A DNA stretch of 64,000 nt from Chloroflexota bacterium. Its GTDB lineage: Bacteria > Chloroflexota > Anaerolineae > Anaerolineales > Anaerolineaceae. Below, in pieces: positions 32,461 through 40,633 of this stretch. The stretch is from the NCBI GenBank assembly GCA_004347695.1, contig SLTK01000009.1:873744-937743 (forward strand), given 5' to 3'. The position numbers were made by a program, and so were the translations under genes. The notes below the pieces were generated by a model. That model saw only the letters and a program-made list of their open reading frames with translations. It did no database searches and was not told where the DNA came from. The number at the start of each line of letters is the position of its first letter. Position 1 is the stretch's first letter.

Positions 32461-34437
32461 TTATGTGGCGGTTTCAGCAATCAGGGTTCCCATGCGGGAT
32501 ATGTCATATCCAGGAAGGGCAGCTACATCCCGTTTGAATGTTTCATTATGCATGATTTCAAACAATGGGGCTAACAGTGGACCGGCGGCAAATTCAATCG
32601 GGATGATCAGGTCATAATGTTCGTGAAACAGCGGTATGAAATCCAACCCGAGCGCCTGTGCTGCAGCAGGAATGCCCAATCCGCAATCAGCGCGCCCCGA
32701 TGCCACTGCGGCTGCCACAGCCAGATGGGTAAATTCCTCCAGATCATAACCATTCACCTGGGTAGGCGTGATCCCTGATTTTTCCAACTGATAATCCAGC
32801 AGGACGCGCGTGCCAGCTCCGCGTTGGCGGTTGATAAAAATCACATCCGTGCGGGCCAGGTCGGTCAACCCCTTGATGCCCTTTGGGTTACCCCGCGCGA
32901 CCATCAGCCCCTGCTCCCGCCCAACCCAGCCGTAAATGTTGACGCCAACTCCGGCTAAATATTGGCGTACGGCAGCCAGATTGTATTTACCGCTGGCCGG
33001 ATCGAGCAGGTGCGCGCCAGCCAGGTGCGCTTCCTTGCGGCGCAGCGCTACCAGCCCGCCCTGACTGCCTGCATTGGCTGAAACTAACCGGCGGCTTTTC
33101 GTAGCCAGGGCTTGTGCCAGCAAATCCAACGTCACATCATGCGACCCGATACAAAAGATGGTCTGCTCCAGTTCAGGCGCGCGATACAATCTGACTCGGA
33201 TTTTGGCGCCGGCCTCGACCCCCTGGGTGCCGCGCGGCAGAACGGTAAGGCCGTCAGCGCGCACCAAAGAGGTAATGACTCCAGCCCCACGCGCCAGCGG
33301 CGCTGCCAGCAGGCGCTCGCCAACCCGGCCAACCACCACCCGGATGTAATCGTCGTCGCCGGCTGGCGAAGTAATTTTCCGGGTGATCGCTGCCTCTATC
33401 TCGATCGGCCTGGCGGGTGATCGGCCAGTCCAGCGCGCCAGCAAAGGTTCGACAAAGATTTCGCCGGTGAGGGCAGCCGAAACCGGGTAACCCGGCACGC
33501 CAATGATTGGAATCATTTTGCCGTCGCTGCGCCGCAGCATACCAAGGATCACGGGATGGCCTGGCCGGACGGCCACGCCATGCACCAGAACCTGACCCAA
33601 CTCCGCAATTACCTGAGCCGAAAAATCTTCCGCTCCCGCCGACGATCCGGCATTCAATAAAATCAGGTCATGATCCTCGGCAGCGGCCAGCACCTGCGAA
33701 CGGATTTTTGCCAGATCATCCGGAATGATGGGAAAACGATGCGGGATTCCGCCCCAACTATGTACCTGCCCTGCCAGAACCAGCGAGTTGGACTCGATAA
33801 TGTCGCCATGCCGAACCTCGCTGCCCAGTGCCACCAACTCACTGCCGGTTGGGAAGATCGCAACTGCAGGCTTTTTGGCTATGCGCAAAGCCTTGTGGCC
33901 GCTGGCTGCTGCCGCACCCAGGTCAACGGGCCGCAATACATGCCCGGATGGCAGAATCAACTGAGTGGCGACGATATCCTCTCCCATTGGCCGAACATGG
34001 CTCCACGGCGGCAGCGCGGCGCGCAAGCGAATTTGCTCCGGTTTTCGGGCATTCGCTGCGGGCGCGCCGTTCAGGTTCAAGGGCTCTACATTCTCGATCG
34101 GGACGACGCAATTCGCCCATACCGGCAGCGGGTCGCCGGTATCGACATAAGCTGCCTGTTCACCGACAGCCAGAATCACCGGCGCAGTCGGCATGGCATT
34201 GTGAATGGTTTCAGAGCGCAGGGCGAAACCATCCATGGCAGCCGAATGGTAATTCGGCGAGGAGGTTAGCGCCCAAACAGGCGCAGCCGTCACTCTCCCG
34301 ATTAAACCCTCATCCAACTCGACTTCTTCCGACCCCAGTACTCCATTCATCCCAGCGGATTCAAGTGCCTGATCAAAACGCTGCCAGGCCTGTTCCAGCG
34401 GAATGTCATGCAGATAAAAACTATCAGCTTGTGGCAT
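32461..34437 (-). CDS. MoeA-like molybdopterin protein fused to a PBP-like domain
   Basis: A 658-residue fusion. Residues 1-415 are MoeA-like (molybdate insertion into adenylylated molybdopterin), with SAAMDGFALR, PTGSELVALG, GDIIESNSL, NAGSSAGAEDF and GVPGYPVSA. Residues about 430-655 form a substrate-binding-protein-like domain with GLMVARGNPKGI, INRQRGAGTRVLLDY and ADCGLGIPAAA, similar to molybdate/tungstate-binding folds. There is no signal peptide, so the binding domain is cytoplasmic. This architecture is known in archaea and some bacteria. A plain moeA follows upstream by 20 bp, giving two paralogs side by side. Confidence 0.9.
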   Translation of the reverse strand: MPQADSFYLHDIPLEQAWQRFDQALESAGMNGVLGSEEVELDEGLIGRVTAAPVWALTSSPNYHSAAMDGFALRSETIHNAMPTAPVILAVGEQAAYVDTGDPLPVWANCVVPIENVEPLNLNGAPAANARKPEQIRLRAALPPWSHVRPMGEDIVATQLILPSGHVLRPVDLGAAAASGHKALRIAKKPAVAIFPTGSELVALGSEVRHGDIIESNSLVLAGQVHSWGGIPHRFPIIPDDLAKIRSQVLAAAEDHDLILLNAGSSAGAEDFSAQVIAELGQVLVHGVAVRPGHPVILGMLRRSDGKMIPIIGVPGYPVSAALTGEIFVEPLLARWTGRSPARPIEIEAAITRKITSPAGDDDYIRVVVGRVGERLLAAPLARGAGVITSLVRADGLTVLPRGTQGVEAGAKIRVRLYRAPELEQTIFCIGSHDVTLDLLAQALATKSRRLVSANAGSQGGLVALRRKEAHLAGAHLLDPASGKYNLAAVRQYLAGVGVNIYGWVGREQGLMVARGNPKGIKGLTDLARTDVIFINRQRGAGTRVLLDYQLEKSGITPTQVNGYDLEEFTHLAVAAAVASGRADCGLGIPAAAQALGLDFIPLFHEHYDLIIPIEFAAGPLLAPLFEIMHNETFKRDVAALPGYDISRMGTLIAETAT

Positions 34438-34457
34438 TTAATACTCCGCAATGCAGG

Positions 34458-35693
34458 TCAGAGGTATTCCACGTCCACGATCATGCCAGCGCCAAGCCCG
34501 GTAGCATCTGATGGGATGCGTACAAGACCATCGGCGCGCGCCAACATGAAAATCAGGTTGGACTTATAGAAGATCGGGTCGGCAATCAGGCCTTCAGGCG
34601 TTGAAACCAATTTTACCGGGAAGTAATCCTCACGGCCGGCTTGCGAGGCTAAATTGACGGTCAGGCGCGCCCGGGTGATTGGCCTTGAATGCTCCATCGT
34701 CAACCCGGATAACTTCCCAATGACCGGCATTAAAAATATTCGAGCAATAACCAGCGCTGATACCGGGTTACCCGGCAGCCCGATTACAGCCTTGCCATCA
34801 CATACGGCCAGAATGGTTGGCTTGCCGGGCTTTACATTGACGCCGTGAACCAGCACGCCAGGCTGCCCCATGCGGTTGACCACGTCAGCAGTCAGGTCGC
34901 GAGCGCTGGCAGACGACCCGGCAGTGACCAGCACCAGGTCGCATTCAGCCAGTGCCATGCGTAAGGCTGCATCGAGCGCAGCCGCCTGGTCCGCGACGAT
35001 GCCATAGCGTACCGGTTCTGCCCCGGCCTGAGTAACCAGCGCGCTTAACGAGTAGCTGTTGATGTCACGTACCTGTCCTGGACGAACAGCTTGATTCGGT
35101 TGCACCACCTCGTCACCGCTGGAAATGATACCAATTCGCGGCCGGCGTATCACTTCGATCTCCTTCAGACCCAGAGCCATCAGTCCGCCGATTTCAGCCG
35201 GGCGCAGCCTGACGCCTGACGGCAGCACTTCCTGCCCGATGGCCACGTCTTCGCCTACTTTCAGAATATTTTCGCCTGCACCCACTGCGCGCAGTACTTC
35301 CAGTTCGCCGGGGCGTGACACCTGAGAATATTCCAACATGAGCACCGCATCCGCGCCGGGGGGAAGCATACCGCCGGTATGAATGCTGGCGGCAGCGCCG
35401 GGCTGTAAGGCGAATTGTGGAGCAGCGCCCATAGGCACTTCCCCGACCACCGGCAGATAAGCAGGCAGTGACTCGCTGGCGCCGTAAGTATCAGCAGCAC
35501 GCAGGGCATAGCCGTCCACAGTGCTGCGGGCAAATGCGGGCAAAGGTTCCTGGGCCAACACTTGATTTTTTAGCACCCGGCCGAGCGCTGAAGCCGTATC
35601 GATCGTTTCAGAAAGCAAGGCAGGGGGCGGCAAGTGAGCCAGTAATTTATCCAATGCGGCTGCCGGAGGTAGTAGCTCGAGGAATTCAGGCAT
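34458..35693 (-). CDS. moeA: Molybdopterin molybdenumtransferase MoeA
   Basis: A 411-residue MoeA protein, which inserts molybdate into molybdopterin-AMP. Typical blocks are STVDGYALRAADT, GGMLPPGADAVLMLE, SSGDEVVQPNQAVRPGQVRDIN, TAGSSASARDLT and GLPGNPVSALV. It lies directly upstream of the MoeA-PBP fusion and three bases after the UbiA-like gene. Two paralogs together may divide the work, for example Mo versus W or MPT versus bis-MGD steps; this is inference. The formate dehydrogenase at 13.4 kb is the evident consumer in this window. Confidence 0.93.
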   Translation of the reverse strand: MPEFLELLPPAAALDKLLAHLPPPALLSETIDTASALGRVLKNQVLAQEPLPAFARSTVDGYALRAADTYGASESLPAYLPVVGEVPMGAAPQFALQPGAAASIHTGGMLPPGADAVLMLEYSQVSRPGELEVLRAVGAGENILKVGEDVAIGQEVLPSGVRLRPAEIGGLMALGLKEIEVIRRPRIGIISSGDEVVQPNQAVRPGQVRDINSYSLSALVTQAGAEPVRYGIVADQAAALDAALRMALAECDLVLVTAGSSASARDLTADVVNRMGQPGVLVHGVNVKPGKPTILAVCDGKAVIGLPGNPVSALVIARIFLMPVIGKLSGLTMEHSRPITRARLTVNLASQAGREDYFPVKLVSTPEGLIADPIFYKSNLIFMLARADGLVRIPSDATGLGAGMIVDVEYL

Positions 35694-35696
35694 GGC

Positions 35697-36611
35697 TTAT
35701 CCCACCCACAGGGTAAAGGCCTGTAAATACACGGTAATGGCAAAGGTGGCAATGGCCGTAATACGCAGCAACTTCCAACGAGTTTTGCCCCCATTACCAA
35801 TTTGCCAGATTTGCCAGAATTGGAACAGCCCAATCGGCAGAGTCAACAAACGCGGCCAGGTCAGCGCCCAGGCCATGCTCAGCAGCATGCCGATACCGAT
35901 CAATAAATAGGCAACCAGAATAAGCACGTTATGTAAAAACATGCCGCGCTGCCAACCCAGCCGGACCATCAAAGTTTGCCTGCCGGCTTTGATGTCCGCA
36001 TAATATGATTCAAGGGAGAGCGCCAGCACCATAGCCAGGTAAAGGGCTGTCAATGGGAAAGTCAGCGTTCCCAGCAGGCTGGTCATTTCACCGGTCTGCA
36101 GCAGATAGCCCAGTGCCGGCACCAGATTGGTCAACAAGATGGCCATGACCAGTTCACCATAGCCGGTATAAACCAGTCGAAAAGGCGGCACAGCATAAGC
36201 AAAGGCCAATATAAACGCCAGGCCAAGCACCAATACCACCACTGGCGTCAGGGCGCCTGCGGCAAGCAACAGTACCGTGATCATTGCTCCGGCGGTCAGC
36301 GTGGTAATTGCCAGCAGCAGAAGCATGCCGCGCGACAAGGGGATCCCGTCGCCACTTGAACCTTCACCGTCGGCCGTCCGGTCCAACATGGGTGATTGCA
36401 GACGGGTGTAATAGGTTGTCAGGTAAGAACAGCTAAGCTGCAGCAAGACGACCAGGGCCAGCCCAAGCCAGAAATTCCGCCAGTCGAACAGGTCGCCGCG
36501 GTAGACAACAATACCTGCTCCCAGCGCATATAAAAACGCGCCCGCCAACAAATTCGGCCAGGAGGAGATGGATAGAAAATCAGCCAGTGGGGTTCGATGT
36601 GTAGAAGGCAT
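35697..36611 (-). CDS. UbiA-family prenyltransferase-like membrane protein
   Basis: A 304-residue protein with about eight membrane helices, of the UbiA superfamily (MenA, UbiA, CtaB relatives). The second Asp-rich motif is recognisable as YYADIKAGRQTLMVRLG, which in MenA-type enzymes is D-x3-D-like. The first motif, usually N-D-x3-D, is degenerate here (YLTTYYTRLQSPMLDRTADG). It may prenylate an aromatic quinone precursor, but the altered motif and its setting between moeA and an SDR leave the substrate open. The moeA start follows its stop by three bases. Confidence 0.75.
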   Translation of the reverse strand: MPSTHRTPLADFLSISSWPNLLAGAFLYALGAGIVVYRGDLFDWRNFWLGLALVVLLQLSCSYLTTYYTRLQSPMLDRTADGEGSSGDGIPLSRGMLLLLAITTLTAGAMITVLLLAAGALTPVVVLVLGLAFILAFAYAVPPFRLVYTGYGELVMAILLTNLVPALGYLLQTGEMTSLLGTLTFPLTALYLAMVLALSLESYYADIKAGRQTLMVRLGWQRGMFLHNVLILVAYLLIGIGMLLSMAWALTWPRLLTLPIGLFQFWQIWQIGNGGKTRWKLLRITAIATFAITVYLQAFTLWVG

Positions 36612-36622
36612 ATCAGTCGTTG

Positions 36623-37357
36623 TTATATAAGTTGGTATCCGCCATCGACGACCAGGGTTTCACCGGTGATGTAGCGGTTGTTGATCAAGAAAAGCACTGC
36701 CTGAACAACATCCTGCGGCGCCCCCTGGTGTTTGACCGGTAATCGCTGCACCAGACGCTGCCACTCATCAGGTGAGGTATCTTCAGAGGGCAAAATCAGA
36801 CCGGGCGCCACCGCATTGACCCGGATTCCGGGTGCCAGGGAACGCGCCAGCAATCGAGTGAGAACTTCCAGCCCGGCTTTGCTAATCGTGTAGGCTGGAA
36901 AACCAGTCCAGGTTTTACGCGCACCGCTATCGGACAAATTAATAATAACCCCATCGCGGCCCTGCATTAATTCTGCCGCGGCCTGGGCACACAACCAGGG
37001 CGCGCGTAGATTCACGGCCAGGGTATCGTCCCATTCTGTGACAGGCAGGCTGCGCAAATCGCCGCGCGGCATAACCGAGGCGGAATTGACCAGGACGGTC
37101 AGGTGCTGCGGCAGCCCGGAAATCTTCGCAAAACAGGCTTTGATCTGCTCAGGCTCACGCAGATCCGCTTGCAGTAGATAGGCCGGAACGCCAAGTTTTT
37201 CGATCTCGCGGGCGGTTTTTTCAGCCTTGCCCGCTGAGGAATGATAATGCAGTGCAATTGCGTAGCCCTCACGCGCCAGCGCCAGGGCAATTTCGCGCCC
37301 CAGGCGCACCGCCCCACCAGTGATCAGGGCCAGATCGTTGCGGGGGAATTCTGTCAA
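36623..37357 (-). CDS. Short-chain dehydrogenase/reductase, pteridine-reductase-like
   Basis: A 244-residue SDR with a Rossmann NADPH site TGGAVRLG, catalytic Ser in INLSDSG and Tyr/Lys in YTISKAG. The T-G-x3-R-x-G form of the nucleotide loop is the variant known from pteridine reductases (PTR1) and FolM, so a pterin substrate is possible; other carbonyl substrates cannot be excluded. The open frame reaches 37477, deep inside the proline dehydrogenase gene, where no ribosome-binding site fits. AAAGGA overlaps that gene's stop and stands eight bases before a TTG at 37357, chosen here. The UbiA-like gene follows after 11 bp. Confidence 0.82.
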   Translation of the reverse strand: MTEFPRNDLALITGGAVRLGREIALALAREGYAIALHYHSSAGKAEKTAREIEKLGVPAYLLQADLREPEQIKACFAKISGLPQHLTVLVNSASVMPRGDLRSLPVTEWDDTLAVNLRAPWLCAQAAAELMQGRDGVIINLSDSGARKTWTGFPAYTISKAGLEVLTRLLARSLAPGIRVNAVAPGLILPSEDTSPDEWQRLVQRLPVKHQGAPQDVVQAVLFLINNRYITGETLVVDGGYQLI

Positions 37358-37370
37358 TTCAGCCAATCCT

Positions 37371-38330
37371 TTACTTTTGGAAAAAGCTCGAGACGAAAAA
37401 CCAGACATTGGCCGGCCGTTCCGCCAAACGGCGCATAAAATAAGGGTACCAGTGGGTGCCATACGGCACGTAAACACGCACTGAAAAACCAGCTTTCACC
37501 AGTTCTTGCTGAAGATCGCGGCGGATACCGTAGAGGAATTGAAATTCTACTGCCCGATCGGGCAAATCCAGCCTTTTTGTTGATTCCCGCGCGTATTTGA
37601 TCCGCAGCGGATCATGGGTACCAACCGCAATCAGCGGCGGGAATAGCCCATCGGCGCTGCCGCCGGAGGTTCCGGATGCCTGCCCGGCTTGCAGCAAAAT
37701 ATCAACCAGTTGATCGAACGCGGCATCGACATCTGCTTTTTTAGGATAGGCTACCGATGCTGGCTCTTTGTAAGCACCCTTGACCAACCTTACCCGAATG
37801 CCCGCCTGCGCCAGGCTGCGTGTGTCTTCGGGACTGCGGTAAAGGTAAGATTGGATGACCGTGCCAATATTCTCGAACCCCGCAGCCCGCGCCCGAAACA
37901 CCAATTCGAGCGTAATGCCTACCAGGCTGGAGTCTTCCATATCGACCCGCACGAAGTTACCAACCTGCCGCGCCCGCTCGAGAATGGTCAAAAGGTTGGT
38001 ATAGGCCAGTTCGGAGTCCAGCACCAGACCCAACTGGGAAAGTTTGATGGAAACATTCGAGCGTAAACCTGCCGCGTGGATGGCATCCAAAATTTTCAGA
38101 ATATCCGCAGTCGACTGCTCTGCAGCGGCTTGAGAATCCGTGTTCTCTCCCAGGTGATCCAGCGTCGCCAGGATACCCGCTGCGTTGAGTTGTTCGACAA
38201 CCCGAATCGCGTCCTCCACTGTTTCCCCGGCGATAAACCGGGAAGCCATTTTCCAGGCGAATCTCCATTTCGTAATCAACCGTTGCGCCCAACGGGCTTT
38301 GGACAGAGAAATAAACAACGCTCGCAGCAT
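37371..38330 (-). CDS. Proline dehydrogenase
   Basis: A 319-residue monofunctional PRODH, the FAD enzyme that oxidises proline to pyrroline-5-carboxylate and passes electrons to quinone. The TIM-barrel motifs are present: NVSIKLSQLGL, VRVDMEDSSL, VRLVKGAYKEP, VGTHDPLRIKYA, EFQFLYGIRRDLQ and VYVPYGTHWYPYFMRRLAERP near the C-terminus. No P5C dehydrogenase is nearby. It begins a run of minus-strand genes (SDR, UbiA-like, two moeA, bcp) with gaps of 3-20 bp. Confidence 0.93.
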   Translation of the reverse strand: MLRALFISLSKARWAQRLITKWRFAWKMASRFIAGETVEDAIRVVEQLNAAGILATLDHLGENTDSQAAAEQSTADILKILDAIHAAGLRSNVSIKLSQLGLVLDSELAYTNLLTILERARQVGNFVRVDMEDSSLVGITLELVFRARAAGFENIGTVIQSYLYRSPEDTRSLAQAGIRVRLVKGAYKEPASVAYPKKADVDAAFDQLVDILLQAGQASGTSGGSADGLFPPLIAVGTHDPLRIKYARESTKRLDLPDRAVEFQFLYGIRRDLQQELVKAGFSVRVYVPYGTHWYPYFMRRLAERPANVWFFVSSFFQK

Positions 38331-38527
38331 TGAACCTCGAAGTCAGGCCTGTATTCGGACAAAAATCTACCTAATTCTAACATAACGCCTGTCTCCGGTC
38401 GCGGCTGATAGCAGGAGAAGCATTTAGCGGGATCGAGTTGCAATTTTTTGCATGAATTGGGATAAAATGATCCTGGCGACGCCGTTAAGTTGCCTTAACC
38501 CATCGGAAAACAATTAACTAGGAAAGA

Positions 38528-39460
38528 ATGGCTGCTTCCCAACTCCCTCTAGCTTATTCACAATCTGTTGCCCGTGCGCGGGCAGCGGATTTGCCTCTGG
38601 TCGCACTCGAATCTACGGTCATTACGCATGGCCTGCCCTTCCCTGAAAATATAAATTTGGCGCGCGACATGGAAACGAATGTGAAGGCGGAAGGAGCTGT
38701 TCCTGCCACCATTGCCATCCTGGACGGCAAAATCCAGGTCGGACTCAGCGAAAGCCAGTTGGAAATGATCGCGACGGCAAAGAATGCCATCAAGGTCAGT
38801 CGCCGGGATTTTGGACTGGCGCTGGCACGCCGCATGCCTGGCGGCACGACGGTAGCCGGCACCCTGCATGCCGCCAATCTGGCAGGAATTCAAGTGTTTG
38901 CCACCGGCGGGATCGGCGGCGTTCACCGCAACGCGCCTTTCGACGTGTCTGCGGACTTGATCGAACTTGGCCGCACCCCATTGGTGGTGGTTTGCGCCGG
39001 CGCCAAGTCAATCCTTGACCTTCCGGCCACGCTCGAAGTGTTGGAGACTCAGGGGGTGATGGTGGTTGGTTACCAGACGGATGAATTTCCTGCCTTTTTC
39101 TCGCGCTCGAGCGGTTTGCGGCTTAACGCCCGCAGCGACAGTCCGCAGGAGATTGCAGCAATCGCCAATGCCCACTGGCAGGCAGGCGTAAAATCCGCAA
39201 TTTTAGTCGCCAACCCGCCGCCAGTTGAAAGCGCGCTGCCCTATGCTGAAATTGAAGCAGTTATCCGCACTGCGCTCAAAGATGCGGAAGCCCAGGGAAT
39301 ACACGGCGCGGCAGCAACGCCTTTCCTGCTCTCGCGGGTAAACCAGCTATCGGGCGGAAAGAGCATGCAGACCAACCTGGCGCTGCTTCGTTCCAACGCC
39401 CGGCTGGCAGCTCAAATTGCGGTTGCACTGGCTGCACCAAAAGGCCAGGTCGCGATATAG
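38528..39460 (+). CDS. psuG: Pseudouridine-5'-phosphate glycosidase
   Basis: A 310-residue PsuG enzyme, which splits pseudouridine 5'-phosphate into uracil and ribose 5-phosphate (reversible). Family blocks are ALESTVITHGLPFPENINLA, GTTVAGTLHAANLAGI, ATGGIGGVHR, CAGAKSILDLPATLEVLETQGV and GYQTDEFPAFF. The partner kinase PsuK is not adjacent. AGGAAAGA precedes the ATG. A TAAAAT (38463-38468) with TTGCAA 19 bp upstream is a weak promoter candidate in the 197-bp gap after the divergent proline dehydrogenase gene. Confidence 0.94.
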   Translation: MAASQLPLAYSQSVARARAADLPLVALESTVITHGLPFPENINLARDMETNVKAEGAVPATIAILDGKIQVGLSESQLEMIATAKNAIKVSRRDFGLALARRMPGGTTVAGTLHAANLAGIQVFATGGIGGVHRNAPFDVSADLIELGRTPLVVVCAGAKSILDLPATLEVLETQGVMVVGYQTDEFPAFFSRSSGLRLNARSDSPQEIAAIANAHWQAGVKSAILVANPPPVESALPYAEIEAVIRTALKDAEAQGIHGAAATPFLLSRVNQLSGGKSMQTNLALLRSNARLAAQIAVALAAPKGQVAI

Positions 39461-39503
39461 CCGTAACCCCAAAGACCAAACGAATGTTGCCTTGATTCCG
39501 CGG

Positions 39504-40439
39504 CTAGTACGTCGCAGTTGGGGCGCGAGTAGCGGATGGCCTGGGAGTCGGCGTTGCGGTGCGGGTCTGCGTCACGGTCGCTGTCGGGGTAATGGTGGGC
39601 CGCAATGTAGCGGTACCTGTGGGGGTAACGGTCCAGGTGGCAGTTGGCGTGCGCGTCGATGTGCTGGTCGGGAGTGGCGTTGGTGGGCTGCCGCTTACAA
39701 TGAAGCGCCCGGAACTTTTCCACTCGGTGCCAACAAATATTTGCACCTCATATTCACCCGCGAGCCATTCATCAGATGATGGCTCGCATTCTGTGTACCC
39801 GTAACCGCCTGAGCCACCATCCCACGGCTTGGATTCGAAACACAACAATTTCTGGTCGGCCAGGCGGTACCACAGCGCTGCCCAATGCGAGCCCGGTATC
39901 ATTTGATCGTAGCTGAACGTGCCAAACAATTTGGTAAGCGGGTTGGCGAACTCGGTTTGTGGATCAACCGGCTGGAAGTTTTCGTCGATCTCGCGCGCAA
40001 TCAAAACCGGGCTGAACACGGCCTCCGGGTTGGGGGTAATGGTGGTTAAAATGCCGGAGCGGATGCTGTCGGGCAGCGCCGGGGTAAATGTGATCGAGGG
40101 GGTATTGGTGATGGTTGGCGTAAGAGAAATCGTCGGCGTGAGGGTAATCGTCGGCGTCAGCGTAATGGTTGGCGTCAGCGTAATGGTTGGAGAAGGCGGA
40201 AAAAAGCGGTAGGCAACCGGTTCCGCGTACCGGTTGAGCATAAACGCGAAGCCTGCCAGTATCATCCCCCCGAAAATCGTCCGCCAACCGCGCGAGACCA
40301 TTTCGCGGCGCTTGCGGAAATATAAGAGACGTTTTCCTGAGCGAATGGTGCGGATGCCTGCAAAAATGCTCAGGAACATCCCCAGGAGAATCAAGACAAT
40401 CAGTGTTTGTACTGCGGTGCGAATATCCAGATTCATCAT
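39504..40439 (-). CDS. Membrane protein with Thr-Pro-rich repeats
   Basis: A 311-residue protein of unknown function. Two membrane helices (about 10-28 and 55-70) bracket a basic loop. A Thr-Pro-Thr-Ile-Thr-Leu repeat tract follows (about 84-118), then a folded domain (about 140-255) with aromatic residues and two or three Cys (LLCFESKPWDGG, YTECEPSSDEW, YEVQIFVGTEW), and a second Thr-Pro-rich tail to the end. This layout fits an extracellular domain on low-complexity stalks, common in Chloroflexota surface proteins. It is convergent with psuG. Confidence 0.75.
   Translation of the reverse strand: MMNLDIRTAVQTLIVLILLGMFLSIFAGIRTIRSGKRLLYFRKRREMVSRGWRTIFGGMILAGFAFMLNRYAEPVAYRFFPPSPTITLTPTITLTPTITLTPTISLTPTITNTPSITFTPALPDSIRSGILTTITPNPEAVFSPVLIAREIDENFQPVDPQTEFANPLTKLFGTFSYDQMIPGSHWAALWYRLADQKLLCFESKPWDGGSGGYGYTECEPSSDEWLAGEYEVQIFVGTEWKSSGRFIVSGSPPTPLPTSTSTRTPTATWTVTPTGTATLRPTITPTATVTQTRTATPTPRPSATRAPTATY
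40108..40190 (-). repeat. 18-bp minisatellite coding Thr-Pro-x-Ile-Thr-Leu units
   Basis: About 4.6 tandem copies of an 18-bp unit (on the + strand GTAATGGTTGGCGTCAGC and close variants) at 40108-40190 encode the hexapeptide stalk. Adjacent copies at 40144-40161 and 40162-40179 differ by two bases. Such tracts can change length by slippage in steps of six residues without breaking the frame. Confidence 0.85.
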
Positions 40440-40596
40440 AATTCAATCGGATCCGTGCTGAAGTGATTATAGCATGTTCGTGATTTCGTCCATCCTTGTC
40501 AGGAATCCAACCCACGAAGAAAGAAATCATGTCACGGCATCACATTTTGGGTTATTTCTGCACCTGTTCATTCTACCGGTTAAACGGCTGATCTCA

Positions 40597-40625
40597 TTGC
40601 GTATATTTTTTTTCAAGAGTAAAAT
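40597..40625 (+). promoter_or_regulatory. Promoter of the Ser/Thr kinase gene, implying leaderless mRNA
   Basis: TTGCGT (40597-40602), a 17-bp T-rich spacer and TAAAAT (40620-40625) end eight bases before the kinase ATG at 40634. The expected start of transcription is about two bases before or at the ATG, and no ribosome-binding site is visible. The rest of the 194-bp divergent gap holds nothing else clear. Confidence 0.6.
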
Positions 40626-40633
40626 CCTTCTAT

